Positions 1 to 10,593 of a stretch of DNA of 64,000 bases are shown here, piece by piece (within the stretch, counting starts at the first letter, position 1; every line of letters starts with the position of its first letter). The position numbers and the translations under genes were made by a program. The stretch comes from Peltaster fructicola (taxonomy: Eukaryota > Ascomycota > Dothideomycetes): assembly GCA_001592805.2 (NCBI GenBank), contig CP051140.1, positions 1,055,501 to 1,119,500 on the forward strand, written 5' to 3'. The notes under the pieces were generated by a model, which saw nothing but the letters and a program-made list of their open reading frames with translations, ran no database searches and had not been told where the DNA came from.

Positions 1-718
1 GTTCGCCTCCCATCCTTCCAGCCATTCTCTTGCCGGGAAGCACACGGCTACCACTGCCTTGCGAAGCACCAGCCGAACCCATAGCACGATGTGTCAAGGA
101 GGTACCGTGACTCGCAGGTTGACCACTGAAACCGTGTCTCTTCATACCACCAGCAAACCCTTTACCTTTGGTGATCGCCCGCACGTCAACGCACTGACCC
201 TCATGGAAGAGGTCAGCTGTGATCACTGTTCCGACTGGTATCAGACCGGCTTCATTTCTGACTCGGAATTCGGCCAGATCCCGTGAGATAGGCACCTCTT
301 GTGCTGCAAAATGTCCTCGCATCGGTCTGCTGACATTCCTCGACTCGGTCGTGCCGCTGCCTATCTGGACAGCCCAGTAGCCATGTTTGCGCATTGTCTT
401 ATGCGACACAACCTGACATCGATCAAGCTGAAGGACTGTGCAAGCCTGGCGTCTTGCTGTGACCGGGTCGTAAATACCAGTCATTCCCTGCTTGATGACC
501 AGCGCGCCTGACCGTCGTGGGATTATGTTCTCCTTCCGTAGGAATGCTGCTTGCTGTGATGCTCCAAGAAGATTGCCATTCATATTGTTATAGCGATTAT
601 TCATGCTAGGCTTTTTGTTGTCAATCGAGTGAATCTCGCGTAGAAAGGTGCGCGAGACATTGGGACATAGGAAACGAGGAGGTAGGACGAAGAGCGGCGA
701 TGGACCTTTGAGTGGCAT
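1..718 (-). CDS. MRPL9: Mitochondrial 50S ribosomal protein uL3m (MRPL9-type), 3' end beyond window
   Basis: Protein uL3 of the mitochondrial large ribosomal subunit, which helps assemble the subunit around the peptidyl-transferase region. The frame is open from an ATG at 718 down to base 1 with no stop, giving 239 residues without the C-terminus. The family signature is clear near the end: a KGKGFAGGMKRHGF stretch, then GQPASHGTSLTHRAMGSAG and a GSRVLPGKRMAGRMGG stretch, the conserved uL3 loop. A basic, hydrophobic N-terminus (about residues 1-30) fits a mitochondrial presequence. No intron is needed in the visible part. The next gene upstream on the same strand ends at 964, leaving a 245-base promoter. 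Identity is secure; the symbol follows yeast usage. Confidence 0.93.
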   Translation of the reverse strand, partial: MPLKGPSPLFVLPPRFLCPNVSRTFLREIHSIDNKKPSMNNRYNNMNGNLLGASQQAAFLRKENIIPRRSGALVIKQGMTGIYDPVTARRQACTVLQLDRCQVVSHKTMRKHGYWAVQIGSGTTESRNVSRPMRGHFAAQEVPISRDLAEFRVRNEAGLIPVGTVITADLFHEGQCVDVRAITKGKGFAGGMKRHGFSGQPASHGTSLTHRAMGSAGASQGSGSRVLPGKRMAGRMGGE

Positions 719-963
719 CTTGTTTGATGAGTGATTCGTGATGTGATCGATTGTGGTCTGTCGAAGGAGCGCTGCTTCGCGATTGGAGACGATATCAGTG
801 CGGGACAAAAGTCTTGACCCGAAACACGTTATTTGGCAATATCATCATGTACAGTACAAAACACTACAAATGCTTCATCGGAGTTGATGTTGGGTATCGC
901 CACGTCATAAAACATCGCTCGTCACGCCATAGCTCCGAAATGTCTGCTCCCAGTATAACCCTT

Positions 964-3048
964 TCACAGTCGTCCAGGCCCAGGTCCTGGGAGGCGTATG
1001 TTTCGTTTCCTTCTCATCTCCTCGATCATGCGATCGTTCTCTTCTTGTATCTCAGTCCGCATACGTCGATCGGTAGTTGATTCATTGATGGTGCGTACTT
1101 CCTTGGCAGGATTGCCAGCGACAATTGTGTAAGGCTTCACATTCTGGCTCGAGGTTAGCTTTGATCGTAACAGTAATGGCATCAACTCACTCTTGTCACC
1201 ACAGACCCAGCTGCGACAATAGCACCCTTGCCGATGACTCTATAAGCCAAGATTGTGACATTGCCACCAATCTTGCAGTCGTCCTCGACTCTGATGGACC
1301 CACCAAGGAAGTTTCCTTGACTGCCTGCAGTGCTCTTGGTGTCAATGCTGAACGTCATGCCGTAGAAGTTGACGTTGGGACCGATGGTACATCTGTTGCC
1401 TATGCTTATCTCGCAAGGATCTTGGATGTAGCAGCCTGCATAAATCACAGTCTCTGCACCTATGTTGAGGTTGTAGCCATAGTCGCAGTAGAATGGGCTT
1501 TCGACTATTGTTCTTTCTCCGCAGGTTCCCACTCGTCCAAGGAGATTAGCATCGCCATGATGCGAGGTACGCTTTGTGGGATCGAGAACAGCTGCGAAGC
1601 GAGAGGCACGCACATCAGGACTCATCGCTTCTGCTGGGAGGGACGCACGGTTGTACAAGTCGATCGCCGTCTTGCAATCCAGTCGATCTGCGTTGAGACT
1701 GCGATCCTTCCAGTGTCTGTATGGCTGACCGACCAGCATCTTGTCACGTTCGGACCACTCTCTCTCTGTCTGCATTGGAGGTAGGTGGCTTCCTCTTCTA
1801 GAGCTAGAGCTGTCGTGCGGAGGGAAACTCGACCCATTTGGCCCAGATGTGCGATACGACAATGGCGCGAAAGAATCTGGACCCGGCGGTCTCGTTTGCT
1901 CACCCTGAAAAGGTGGTATGTGGATAGGTGTGTAGTCAACATGTGGTAGCTTGTTGTACTGCAGGTGGATATGCTGTGCATCAGGATAAGGTGGACGATT
2001 CCAGCCGTCACGAACTTCATGACCCGGCGGGCCATAAGGTTGCATGGGAGGAGCATGAGGCTGGCCATGACGAGAAGGATCATAGGGAGGGTAGCCTGGC
2101 GGAGGTCCATGCCATTGGGGCTCCGTTGGACCCGTGGGCCCTCTCACTGGCGATGAAAACTCCATTGGCTTTGCTTGTATGATGTGCTGGACCTTAGCAT
2201 TGACAGGCCGTTTGTAATTGACATTCTTGTTGTTAGGTCCATAGCCACCGCAGTTGAACTTCCCACGAATGCAATTCTGACAAATAGGTTTGCCTTCGTC
2301 GCATTTCTTCTTGCGCTGACGACAGGTATGGCAACCTGTCTTGGTGCGGTGCGCGAAGTCACGCTTCCGCCTAGTAGGTTGATCAGTGCCTGAAGACTCC
2401 GTTGGACCATTGCCGGCATCGCCATTGGTCTGTAGTGATTCGTTCATGCTGTTGTCTGAACTTGCCCTTGCTTTGCCGTTCAAATGAGACTGCAGTCGCT
2501 CTTGAAGATCACGACTGGTCTCAGGTCGAATCTCCTGCGGGTTCCATACTTGTGGCTCGACTCGTCTGCGAGGTCAGTAGTCGATCATGCTACACATTGC
2601 TTACGTACCCTGCTTCTGATGCTCCAGATGTTAGGCGCATAGATTCATCGTCGTCATCGATCATGGTCGTGTCTGTCGGAGTGACAGAGGAGACACTATC
2701 TGGAGTATGTCCAGCGTGATCGTTGGTAGATTCTGGTGAAAGTGTGGCAGGCTGCTCAGCTCCTGCATCACTCAAGCGTTGCTTTTTGGCGGGTGGCGAG
2801 TCATTGACTGTCGTGTCTTGCGCCGAACTGTTGTTTGCAGGAGCAACTTGTTGACGGTCAGAGCTCTGGTCTGGTTGTGGCTGAGGTGTTCGATCTCTCG
2901 GCTGTGATGGATGTCGTGCGACAGTTATGCTTTCTTCATCGGCTAGGGGTCGAAAGGAAGTGCTGCTTGTTTCATTGACAGCGGTGAAGCCTGCAGATTT
3001 TGAACGATCGAAGGCGGGCGTGCCATTGAGAGCACTTGGTGCAGACAT
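964..3048 (-). CDS. Zn2Cys6 DNA-binding domain fused to maltose/galactoside O-acetyltransferase-like enzyme
   Basis: Three exons: 3048-2609, 2565-1191 and 1143-964, joined by GTACGT...CGCAG and GTGAGT...CCAG introns of 43 and 47 nt, giving 664 residues. The first in-frame ATG is at 3048; the frame is open further upstream but has no earlier ATG. Residues 1-220 are low-complexity. Residues about 225-252 form a fungal binuclear cluster, C-X2-C-X6-C-X6-C-X2-C-X6-C, followed by a Pro/Gly-rich linker. From about residue 420 comes a Mac-type domain (GQPYRHWKDRSLNADR...), then left-handed beta-helix hexapeptide repeats typical of NodL/maltose acetyltransferases (IGAETVIYAGCYI, CTIGPNVNFYG, IGGNVTI, GKGAIVAAGSVVT, then VAGNPAKEV). 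The usual fungal regulator middle domain is absent. Such fusions occur in filamentous ascomycetes; the substrate and target genes are unknown. Nuclear location and acetyl-CoA use are inferred. Confidence 0.88.
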
Positions 3049-5742
3049 GGCGTCAGAGTTGATGGGCACCCAGTCGTCTGCCAGTATGTGGACCCACAGG
3101 GATGTGTATTGATAGGCCGATGGGCATCAAGTCGAGAAATGAGGCAGCGCTTGATCAGGTATGCTCGGGACTCGCAACGAGCCGCAGGCTGTGTGCGTGA
3201 ATCGCAGTAGGTACCCGATGTAGCGATAGGCGTCGTCAAAGAGGCTCCTTATCGCTGTATTCAAGTAATGTTGACGATGTTGAGATGAATCAGCTGAATG
3301 CGGTCCTGGTTGCTGCAGCAGGGATGTAATTATAGGCCCCTCTATCGTTGTGTCGGGGTTGATTGTACCACGTATCGTGATGTGAATGTGATAGATCTCT
3401 TCGATGAATGTCTTTGTGGTACGCAGCGCTTAATGTCGGCTGCCTACGCGCCAGATGGTCGAATATCGACCAAGACGAGTGCAATCAGCTCGATGCACAG
3501 TTGGTAGGAGAGGCTCCGTTGTCGCGCTGCTGAAGCGTCCGAACGCTATCCACATGGACAGAATGCTGTCGCTGCTGGGTATGGTTGTGCGTGAGGCAGC
3601 GCGCTTGTGCTGCGGACGCCGTGATGCACAACAAAACGAGGATGGATGGTTAGTGTGTAAGAGCTGCTGGTAAGCGTATGATGCGGCACAGCAATCGCTG
3701 AAAGCAGGCTGCAGGCTGCCAGACAAGGAGTGTGTGAAGCAGCGCAGCAGGAGAGGTAAAGATGCGAATAGTTGACGAGAAGAATCGCGCGGGAGTCGAC
3801 GAGGAACAGGCTTGATGGGGATCCAATGTGCAGCAGCCGCGCTTCGCGGCATTTCTCAAGCGCTCTTCATTGATCGGAAGGCCCATGCCAGCGTGCCGCT
3901 ACCTCCCGGCATCGCGCTCAATGATTGGCTTTGAATAATGGCGCCGTCTGAAAGATTAACGGGGTCGTGCAGACGAGAGAAGCGCTTAAACGAGCTTGGT
4001 AGGCCAATCCTCGATCCGCCTTAACCAACTTCTACCCACCGCCCCTCTCGAGTGAACGCCTTCAATCTCGTTTTGTACTATGAGCTGACGCTCTGGTGAG
4101 CTATGCATAGCTGGCGCTGCGATGGATCTGGCCGGGCGACGCATTTAGCTGTGACTAAATGTGTGCCAATATTACAGTCCCAGCTTTTACAGCATGAGAT
4201 GGCAAAGTAAGTGGGCGTAACTTTCCAGATGCGATTGTTAGTCCCATGCACCCTTCCTTTCCTGGGCCGTGTCGTGTATGTGAGACAAGCTTCCTCGAAG
4301 CTGTTGCACGGCCAGGGTGTGCGTTTCTGGCGCTCTGCACGTGCATGAGAGCTGTGGTGTCAAGAGTATGTCTCTGTCCATCTCGCTTTCCTCGCGAGCG
4401 CTTCTTCTGTTGTGGTCGGCCCGGACGTCGCGAACCTTTTCCTCACCTCTTGGTCACACGAGGTTCGCCTCGCTCGCAATCGCGCATTGTGCCGCACATG
4501 AATTGGTGGCTCCTGCGTTAGGGTTTTGGCGTGAAAGCAGGACCAGACGCGGGTGACTCTTCTCGTGGCGATACGTACGTTCAACCAATGGAATGCGGCA
4601 CCTGCCATGTCGATCAGCTGAATCGATGGGATCCTTCGCGGCAAAAGATCAGTCTGTACCAATATAGCTTCACCCGTCAACACTCCCGGTCCGTATCGTC
4701 TTTGTCTTCGTGCACCTAGACGCGGCCGATCATATCCGTAGCACCACACTGCTGATACCTGTCGATCCTTTGTCATCTGGTCGATCTGAAAGATTGCATC
4801 CGCTCACGTCAGCTCTGCTCAGGTAGCGATTGTGCAGACGAGCCCAGACAATTGTCACTCAGCCTTACTGTTCAGAGTGCTGCGCACGCGCAGGCTCTTA
4901 TGTTGTACCGGTGACGTAGAGATTGTCGCCAGCTGTGAGCGTTGCTGTTGGGATCTGCGAGAACATGCACAACCGTGTGGTCAGGAGCTGCATCGCTGTC
5001 TGCCAAGTTGTGGTGTGCCACGTCTCTGACTGCATGCGCATGATCCGGATATCTGGTATCTGGTAACGAAGCCAGCCTCTTCCTGGATCCGGGAATGTTA
5101 TACGAGTCATGGACTGCATCTGTGAAAGTCGTGCAGCAACGATTGGCGGCAATACGTGTGCTCTCTGGCGGAAGACCAAGGCTTGAGCAGAAGGTCTCTG
5201 ACCGGTCTCGCAACTATAGAATACAGTGCCATCGGGGCAGAGTGTTGTGTCACGACATGTAGAGCCGAACGTGTAGAGCTTTTTGCTGTTGCATCTGCCG
5301 TGTAATGTCTGGTCGATCGTCATTGCTTAGCCGTGATTGGTCTTTGTGTGTGATATTGGTCTTCAGATCGGGAGCAGACTTTAGTAAATGGTGATAAGCG
5401 TGCGCAGCTGTTGAAGAAGCACTTTGTTTGACACGTCGAATATCGTTATGCGGTCAGCCAGCGAGTGGCTTGACGTCAGGCAGCAGTAGAGCAACACCAT
5501 TATCACATGATGCATGCTGCATTCAGCCATCGCTTGTGTCAGTGCTGCAGCTATTCTGTCGTGGCTGAGCTGAGCACGAGGTGTGTGCAAGAGGTGCGTG
5601 CAAAGAGGTCTTTCGTGGTTGGAAGTATTGTCCGGCGCGACTTATGGCACTCTCGCGTCAGATCAGATCAGATAAGATCTAGCCTCAAATTTTTGGACAT
5701 CATCACTGAATATTATGTCAACTCAAGCTATCACGAGTCTTC
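3049..5742. other. Long intergenic region between divergent genes
   Basis: About 2.7 kb separates the Zn2Cys6-acetyltransferase start from MPP10. Several short ATG frames exist on the minus strand (for example 4776-4360, and 5323-4898, a 141-residue frame with some Cys in its N-terminal third), but none matches a family I know and overlapping frames are equally open. An ATTGG motif (inverted CCAAT box) lies near 3925. The simplest reading is a long promoter and leader for the regulator plus the MPP10 promoter. A small unrecognised gene cannot be excluded. Confidence 0.5.
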
Positions 5743-7743
5743 ATGGCGGCCGCAACCGACACGTTCCCTGGCAGCCTGTCAACCGAGTCGCATGCCTTCT
5801 TGACACCTGATCTCCCGCTTTACACCGATGTCTTGCGATATCTGAAGCATGCACTCGATCCAATTGCTACAAGTACCAGCACAACACAGCAAGCTCGTCT
5901 GAAAGAGCTCCGCAAGAAGCGCAAAAGAGGCGAAACTACGAACGATGGCGAGATCCTCCGTCTGCGACAGATACATACCGACGGGCTTGGCATACAGCAG
6001 ATTTGGGAACAAGCACGACGAGTGATTGGTGCTACAAGGCAAGAGGCGGAGCTTAGTCTTGCACAGCTTACAGAAGAGGCAACGGAGACCACCATAGAGG
6101 ATGAGTCCGAGAAGAGCGAGCTGGACGAAGATGGTGTTGACTACACTATCGATGACGAGGAGGACGAAGATCTTCAGTCCGACGATCCGGAGGACGAAGA
6201 CCTCGATTCTGATGGCGAGATCACCAACGATGCATTGGAGGATGAGCTCGGCATCGATAGCGATGATGCTGGACCACCTACCGAAGAGTTCATCGCCGAC
6301 AAGTTCGGTTTAAACGATGGTTTCTTCTCTATCGACGAATTCAACAAGCAGTCGGAGTTCCTAGAACAGCAAGATGCAAGAGGAGAAGACGACGGTGCAG
6401 CAAGTGATGAAGAGGATATCGACTGGGACTCAAATCCGCTTGGACAAGCTGGTACGGCTCCTATTGCAGCAGATGACGACGAAGACGGACCTACCTTTGG
6501 CGATCCGGACGCTGAGAGTGAGGACGAGGAGATGAGTCTAGACGGCGAGAATCTCGCTGACCTAGGGGGCATGGGCAACACCAACGACGTCATGTACGCC
6601 GAATTCTTTGCACCGCCTGCGCAAAAGAAGGGCAAGAACAACAAGGGTCGACCAAATCCTCACAACTTTCCTAAACCTGCTGCTGAGGACGATGTGCAAC
6701 GCACAATAGACGCCGTACAACGCGATCTTTTCGAAGATGAGGATGAAGACATCGACGAGGCCGAGGAGGTAGAGTCTGCAGATCCACTATCTCGAAAGTC
6801 GACTCATGAGAAACGCAAAGCTGCTATCGCCGAGGAGATTCGCAAGCTTGAGGCAGCGAACGTGGCTAAGCGTGAGTGGGCTCTATCTGGCGAAGCTCGA
6901 GCAGCAGACCGACCTATGAACTCGCTGCTGGAAGAGGACCTTGACTTCGAAAGGACCGGTAAACCTGTACCTGTCATCACCGCTGAAATCAGTGAAAGCA
7001 TTGAGGAGCTGATCAAGCGGCGTATCCTGGCACATGACTTCCAGGACATTCCACGAAGACGACCCGATGACCTCGCGACAGGCAGAGATGGCAGACGTGG
7101 TCGACTAGACTTCAACCTCGACGACACGAAAAGCAAGAAAGGTCTAGCCGACGAGTACGAAGAGGAATACCTTCGCAAGAATGATCCCAGCTTTGTGGAC
7201 GTCAAAGATGAGAAGCTCGCCAAAGAACAGAAAGAGATTGAAGCATTATGGAAGGATGTATGCGCCAAGCTCGACAGCCTCAGCTCGTGGCACTTCAGAC
7301 CCAGGCAGACTACAGCTCAGCTCGACATTCGAGTGGATGCGCCAACAATCGCAATGGAAGACGCTCGACCTAATGCTGGCGGTGAAGTTGCAGCTGCCAG
7401 TCAATTGGCACCACAGGAGATCTACAAGGCTGGCGAGAGTAGCAAGGCACACAAAGAAGAAGTCGTTGGTAAGAGTGGTCTTCCAGCTGGACGTGAGGAG
7501 CTCAGTCGAGAGGACAAGAAACGCCGTCGACGACGGGACAAGGAGAGGATTCGCAAAGCTACTGGAAACGAGGTTGCGCAGAAGGGCAGTAAGAAGACAA
7601 TTGAGCAGAAGCAAGTCTTGGGTGATCTGAAAAAGGGCGGTGTCAAGCTCATAGGCAAGAAGGGCGATATGACCAACATTGATGGCAAGACAGCCAGTAC
7701 GAAGCAGTCGAACGGCATCTCTGCTGCCAACCTCAAGCTATAG
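5743..7743 (+). CDS. MPP10: U3 small nucleolar ribonucleoprotein protein MPP10
   Basis: Single-exon, 666-residue protein of the U3 snoRNP/SSU processome in the nucleolus, needed for early 18S rRNA cleavages. Together with Imp3 and Imp4 it forms a subcomplex that guides U3 base-pairing. The N-terminal about 110 residues carry the Mpp10 fold. A long Asp/Glu-rich middle (about 115-270) alternates with short family blocks such as DDGFFSIDEFNKQSEF, DVMYAEFFAPP and REWALSGEARAADRPMNSLL. The C-terminus contains the conserved ELIKRRILAHDFQDIPRR region, FVDVKDEKLAKEQKEIEALW, and a Lys/Arg-rich tail. The ATG at 5743 gives a typical MAAA start. Length is in the family range. DUF3984 follows on the same strand after 272 bases. 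Confidence 0.95.
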   Translation: MAAATDTFPGSLSTESHAFLTPDLPLYTDVLRYLKHALDPIATSTSTTQQARLKELRKKRKRGETTNDGEILRLRQIHTDGLGIQQIWEQARRVIGATRQEAELSLAQLTEEATETTIEDESEKSELDEDGVDYTIDDEEDEDLQSDDPEDEDLDSDGEITNDALEDELGIDSDDAGPPTEEFIADKFGLNDGFFSIDEFNKQSEFLEQQDARGEDDGAASDEEDIDWDSNPLGQAGTAPIAADDDEDGPTFGDPDAESEDEEMSLDGENLADLGGMGNTNDVMYAEFFAPPAQKKGKNNKGRPNPHNFPKPAAEDDVQRTIDAVQRDLFEDEDEDIDEAEEVESADPLSRKSTHEKRKAAIAEEIRKLEAANVAKREWALSGEARAADRPMNSLLEEDLDFERTGKPVPVITAEISESIEELIKRRILAHDFQDIPRRRPDDLATGRDGRRGRLDFNLDDTKSKKGLADEYEEEYLRKNDPSFVDVKDEKLAKEQKEIEALWKDVCAKLDSLSSWHFRPRQTTAQLDIRVDAPTIAMEDARPNAGGEVAAASQLAPQEIYKAGESSKAHKEEVVGKSGLPAGREELSREDKKRRRRRDKERIRKATGNEVAQKGSKKTIEQKQVLGDLKKGGVKLIGKKGDMTNIDGKTASTKQSNGISAANLKL

Positions 7744-8015
7744 TGGTAGTAGATAGCTGTTCCTGGTATCATTGATGTGCACTCCACCTCTCTCCGACTG
7801 TCTCTACGTCTCCTGGTGTCTTCAATCTGCAACTCACCTCATTTGACCGTCCTCGTAGACCCTGAGAAACGTGCCCGAATTGGTGCTGGGGATTGCTTAG
7901 CGTTGTGATCTCAACGCCAATCGTCATGCTCCAACCTTGCTGGCCGTTCATTTCACTCCTCTCAACAGCACACACATCGACTCCTTCTTCATCGCGATAG
8001 CTACAGCCTGTCACC

Positions 8016-9166
8016 ATGTCGCAGCCTGGCCAATTGAGGCCGGCGTCTCGCTCGAAGCGATCCACCACCAACTTATCCAACCTTCGGCTCGCACCTCTGT
8101 CCGCAAAGTACACTGAGCAACCACAAGATCGACATGCTCCAAAAGTCCATACGAGGAAGCAGCAGAGGCGACGCTCGCGAAGTATACATACAAACAAGGA
8201 CGATCCGCACCGAGCACACCAGGTATCAGCCCAGCAGGTCAACGACGACGATCTGGCGGTGGGCTGAGCCGTAGGGAGTCTATGTATGACAACGACGTGT
8301 CCGATGCCATTCACCAATTCGACGCATCGAACCGGGCTGGCGATGCAGAGTTCGCAATCGCCGAGACCGCGTTCACTCCTGGAGTCGTAACGCCAGGCAG
8401 AAAGAAGAGCATGCACAAGCGTAGCAGGACTGCCGGCACAAACACTCCACGATCGAAGAGTCGAACCCGAGCCGATGATGACTGGTTCTCACACACCGGC
8501 GCAACCGCAAACGCACTTCTCTTAGAGTCAAAAGGTGCTACCTGGTTGTCGTCACGCCCGTCGGCTACCAATCTTGTAATTCCCGACGATGACGATGAAG
8601 GCTACGAAGAGATGGCAGCGCTCAGTGCTACGACGACACGCACGGAGCCGGAAGAGGGGACAAAGACTCCAAAGCAAGACAGATGGGGAAGTCGTTTCGG
8701 CAGCAGACCGGCGAGTCGACATGCAAGCCGACGTGGTAGTGTTGCAGCCGGTGCAATGACACCAAGAACGACAGCAGACATAGACGGCTACTTTGAACAA
8801 CACGCATCTCTACAACAAGGACCAGTCTTTGCCGAGCAGAGCGAGGATGAGACAGATGATGATGACGAGCATCTCACCGAGCTTACTAAGGACAAGTCTT
8901 TCGGACTGGGACGATACGTAGATCAGCTTATGTTCAGCATCTTTAGTCTACCAGACGCTGACGAGAGTGGTGCAGAGACTGGTACTGAAGCAGAGACGGC
9001 CGCCGAAGCAAAAGCACGGAGATTGCGTGAGGCACAAAGAAGGCAGCAGGAGAAGGACAGACTTGTTGCACCGCCTGCACCTGAAGCTGGCAAGGATGGC
9101 GAGAAGGTCGGCGTGTGGGAGGACGCCAACTGGCTGATTGGAGTAGCCACAAGAGCGTTCTCGTAG
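8016..9166 (+). CDS. DUF3984 family protein, coding frame interrupted once
   Basis: Fungal protein of unknown function with the DUF3984 layout: an N-terminal SNLRLAPLSAKY motif, then SPYEEAAEA, YTYKQGRSAPSTPG and RRRSGGGLSRRESMYDND blocks, an acidic middle, a conserved SFGLGRYVDQLMFSIFSL segment, and a C-terminal helix ending near WEDANWLIGVATRAF. The start at 8016 (MSQPGQLRPASRSKRS) fits the family. The N-terminal frame runs into a stop by 8267, while the conserved motifs from about 8141 onward continue in the frame one base earlier. The shift falls at an AAAA run (8141-8144). One extra base there would make 383 residues in a single frame. A 38-nt intron (8108-8145) would also restore the frame but is shorter than its neighbours and lacks a branch site. 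Likely a sequence error. Confidence 0.8.
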
Positions 9167-9351
9167 AGCGTTCAGCTGAATTGGACATCAATCAGCCTGA
9201 AAGGTCTTGGTAATGAGTATGAAATCAATACGTCCGCTAGGCTTGCTAATATGACCGCTGAACGCTCAAGAACTAAATCGTCGAAGTATATGTTGCTCAA
9301 GCAATGCTGCAAGATGGGTATCCTTGTTCTTCTGTCCATGCGTCTTTCATG

Positions 9352-9573
9352 CTACTCATCCAAATCATACTCTAGTAGGTGGTCTTCTGAGCATTCTCGG
9401 CAATAGAAGTTGCTGATGCCAGCACATTTGACTTCCTTCTTGTCGCACATATCGTCGGACCAGACGTCTGGACTGTGAGCGCTGAGGTTGCGATTGGCAC
9501 AGAACTCAATGGTGTCGTTTTGGATGTAATAGTCGCAGCCGCAGTAGTAGTAGGCGTATACGTAGCCACACAT
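9352..9573 (-). CDS. Small Cys/Tyr-rich reading frame, possible zinc-binding protein
   Basis: A 73-residue frame starting at ATG 9573 has nine Cys and nine Tyr, including CGYVYAYYYCGCDYYIQ and FYCREC, and ends in an acidic tail. The composition is unlike chance translation, and the pairs of Cys resemble metal-binding knuckles. Immediately upstream, in a different frame, the sequence reads HYYSYTCPRC, so the true protein may begin earlier and be joined by an intron or by a one-base correction near 9570-9575. Further upstream a FIQWLQGRRALEQY stretch (about 9690-9650) is followed by a good GTGAGC donor, consistent with extra 5' exons. I do not recognise the family. No function is proposed. Confidence 0.4.
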   Translation of the reverse strand: MCGYVYAYYYCGCDYYIQNDTIEFCANRNLSAHSPDVWSDDMCDKKEVKCAGISNFYCRECSEDHLLEYDLDE

Positions 9574-10593
9574 CTTGGACAGGTGTATGAGTAGTAATGG
9601 ATCTAGTTCCCAAGATTAGCGAAGTCGAAGGCTCCTGACATATGCTGCTCACCTATATTGCTCGAGCGCACGACGTCCCTGAAGCCACTGAATGAAGTCT
9701 TAATATTGCACCAATGGTGGACAAAGCACCTGTTGTGAGTGTGAAGAGAGAGAGACAACCCACTTCGAACTGGCCATGATCCTTTATCTACTCATTGTCA
9801 TCCTTGGTGCTTCGGAGAGCACAGGAACGCGGTATTAGCAATCTGGATGGTGCTCGGCATTCTCGAACAAGCATAGGAGTATGTATATACCGTGATAGGT
9901 GACCACATATGTGAGCTAACAGCAATCTCAGAACCCTGATAACCATTCTTTCGGTACAGTAATTAGTATAAGCACTTGCTACATGCCGAGAATAGATAGC
10001 ACGAGTGTCAGGTGTCGGAGTCGTTCGTAGCCCTGTGCTTACGCTGTTGCGCCTCCGTGTTGCAGCTCGCGGCTCGAAGCACTTCTCAACCGTAGTCGGT
10101 GAGCCTTGCTGCGAAGCACAGATGCTCGTTAAGATGATGTGGTCGCGGCACTGCTGCATCAGGAGAAGAGTGCGCCATCTCGAGCGAGACGAGGCTCTGG
10201 CAACGAGCCGTTTGTCGGACATGTGACTAGGTAAGGCACCTTATTCATGAGCAGCGTAAACAGCAGCGAGGAGGACGATAACGGACGGTGATCGTGTGCC
10301 CTATGCTTCTAGTAGTTTGGGCGTTGTTTGGTAGAACGAGGTGCAGTCATATAGGCTCGGCATGGAGATAAGCGTCGATCTATAGAGCTGCAGGGTCGAG
10401 ACCCTGCATGCCCGTCTATCCGAGAGGACACCCTCGACGAGTGTTTCATTTCAGCTGAATTACACCGTGAGCGATCTCACAATGCCCTGGCGGTGAGCGC
10501 GGAGTCGCATTCAATGTGGAAAGTCCACTTGATTAGGATTTCATGGTACGTAAGCTATCTGCAGTAGCAGACGATCATTAAGCTATTACACAT
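9574..10593. other. Intergenic region with a short perfect inverted repeat
   Basis: About 1 kb without a supported gene, apart from possible 5' exons of the small Cys-rich frame at 9600-9780. A minus-strand ATG frame at 10222-9788 (144 codons) has no recognisable features. It holds the inverted repeat at 10389-10408, listed separately. Confidence 0.45.
10389..10408. repeat. Perfect 9-bp inverted repeat with 2-nt spacer
   Basis: TGCAGGGTC, spacer GA, then GACCCTGCA. It lies about 190 bases downstream of the MHYT gene stop. It could be a dimeric protein-binding site or a 3' UTR hairpin of that transcript. The sequence alone does not decide. Confidence 0.55.

Noticed and set aside
1125-1784. 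219-codon open frame on the plus strand
   Set aside because: Antisense to the acetyltransferase part of the fusion gene, where hexapeptide repeats are conserved on the minus strand.
4360-4776. Minus-strand ATG frame of 138 codons
   Set aside because: Composition is Arg/Thr-rich without motif, overlapping plus-strand frames are equally open, and no splice or family support exists.
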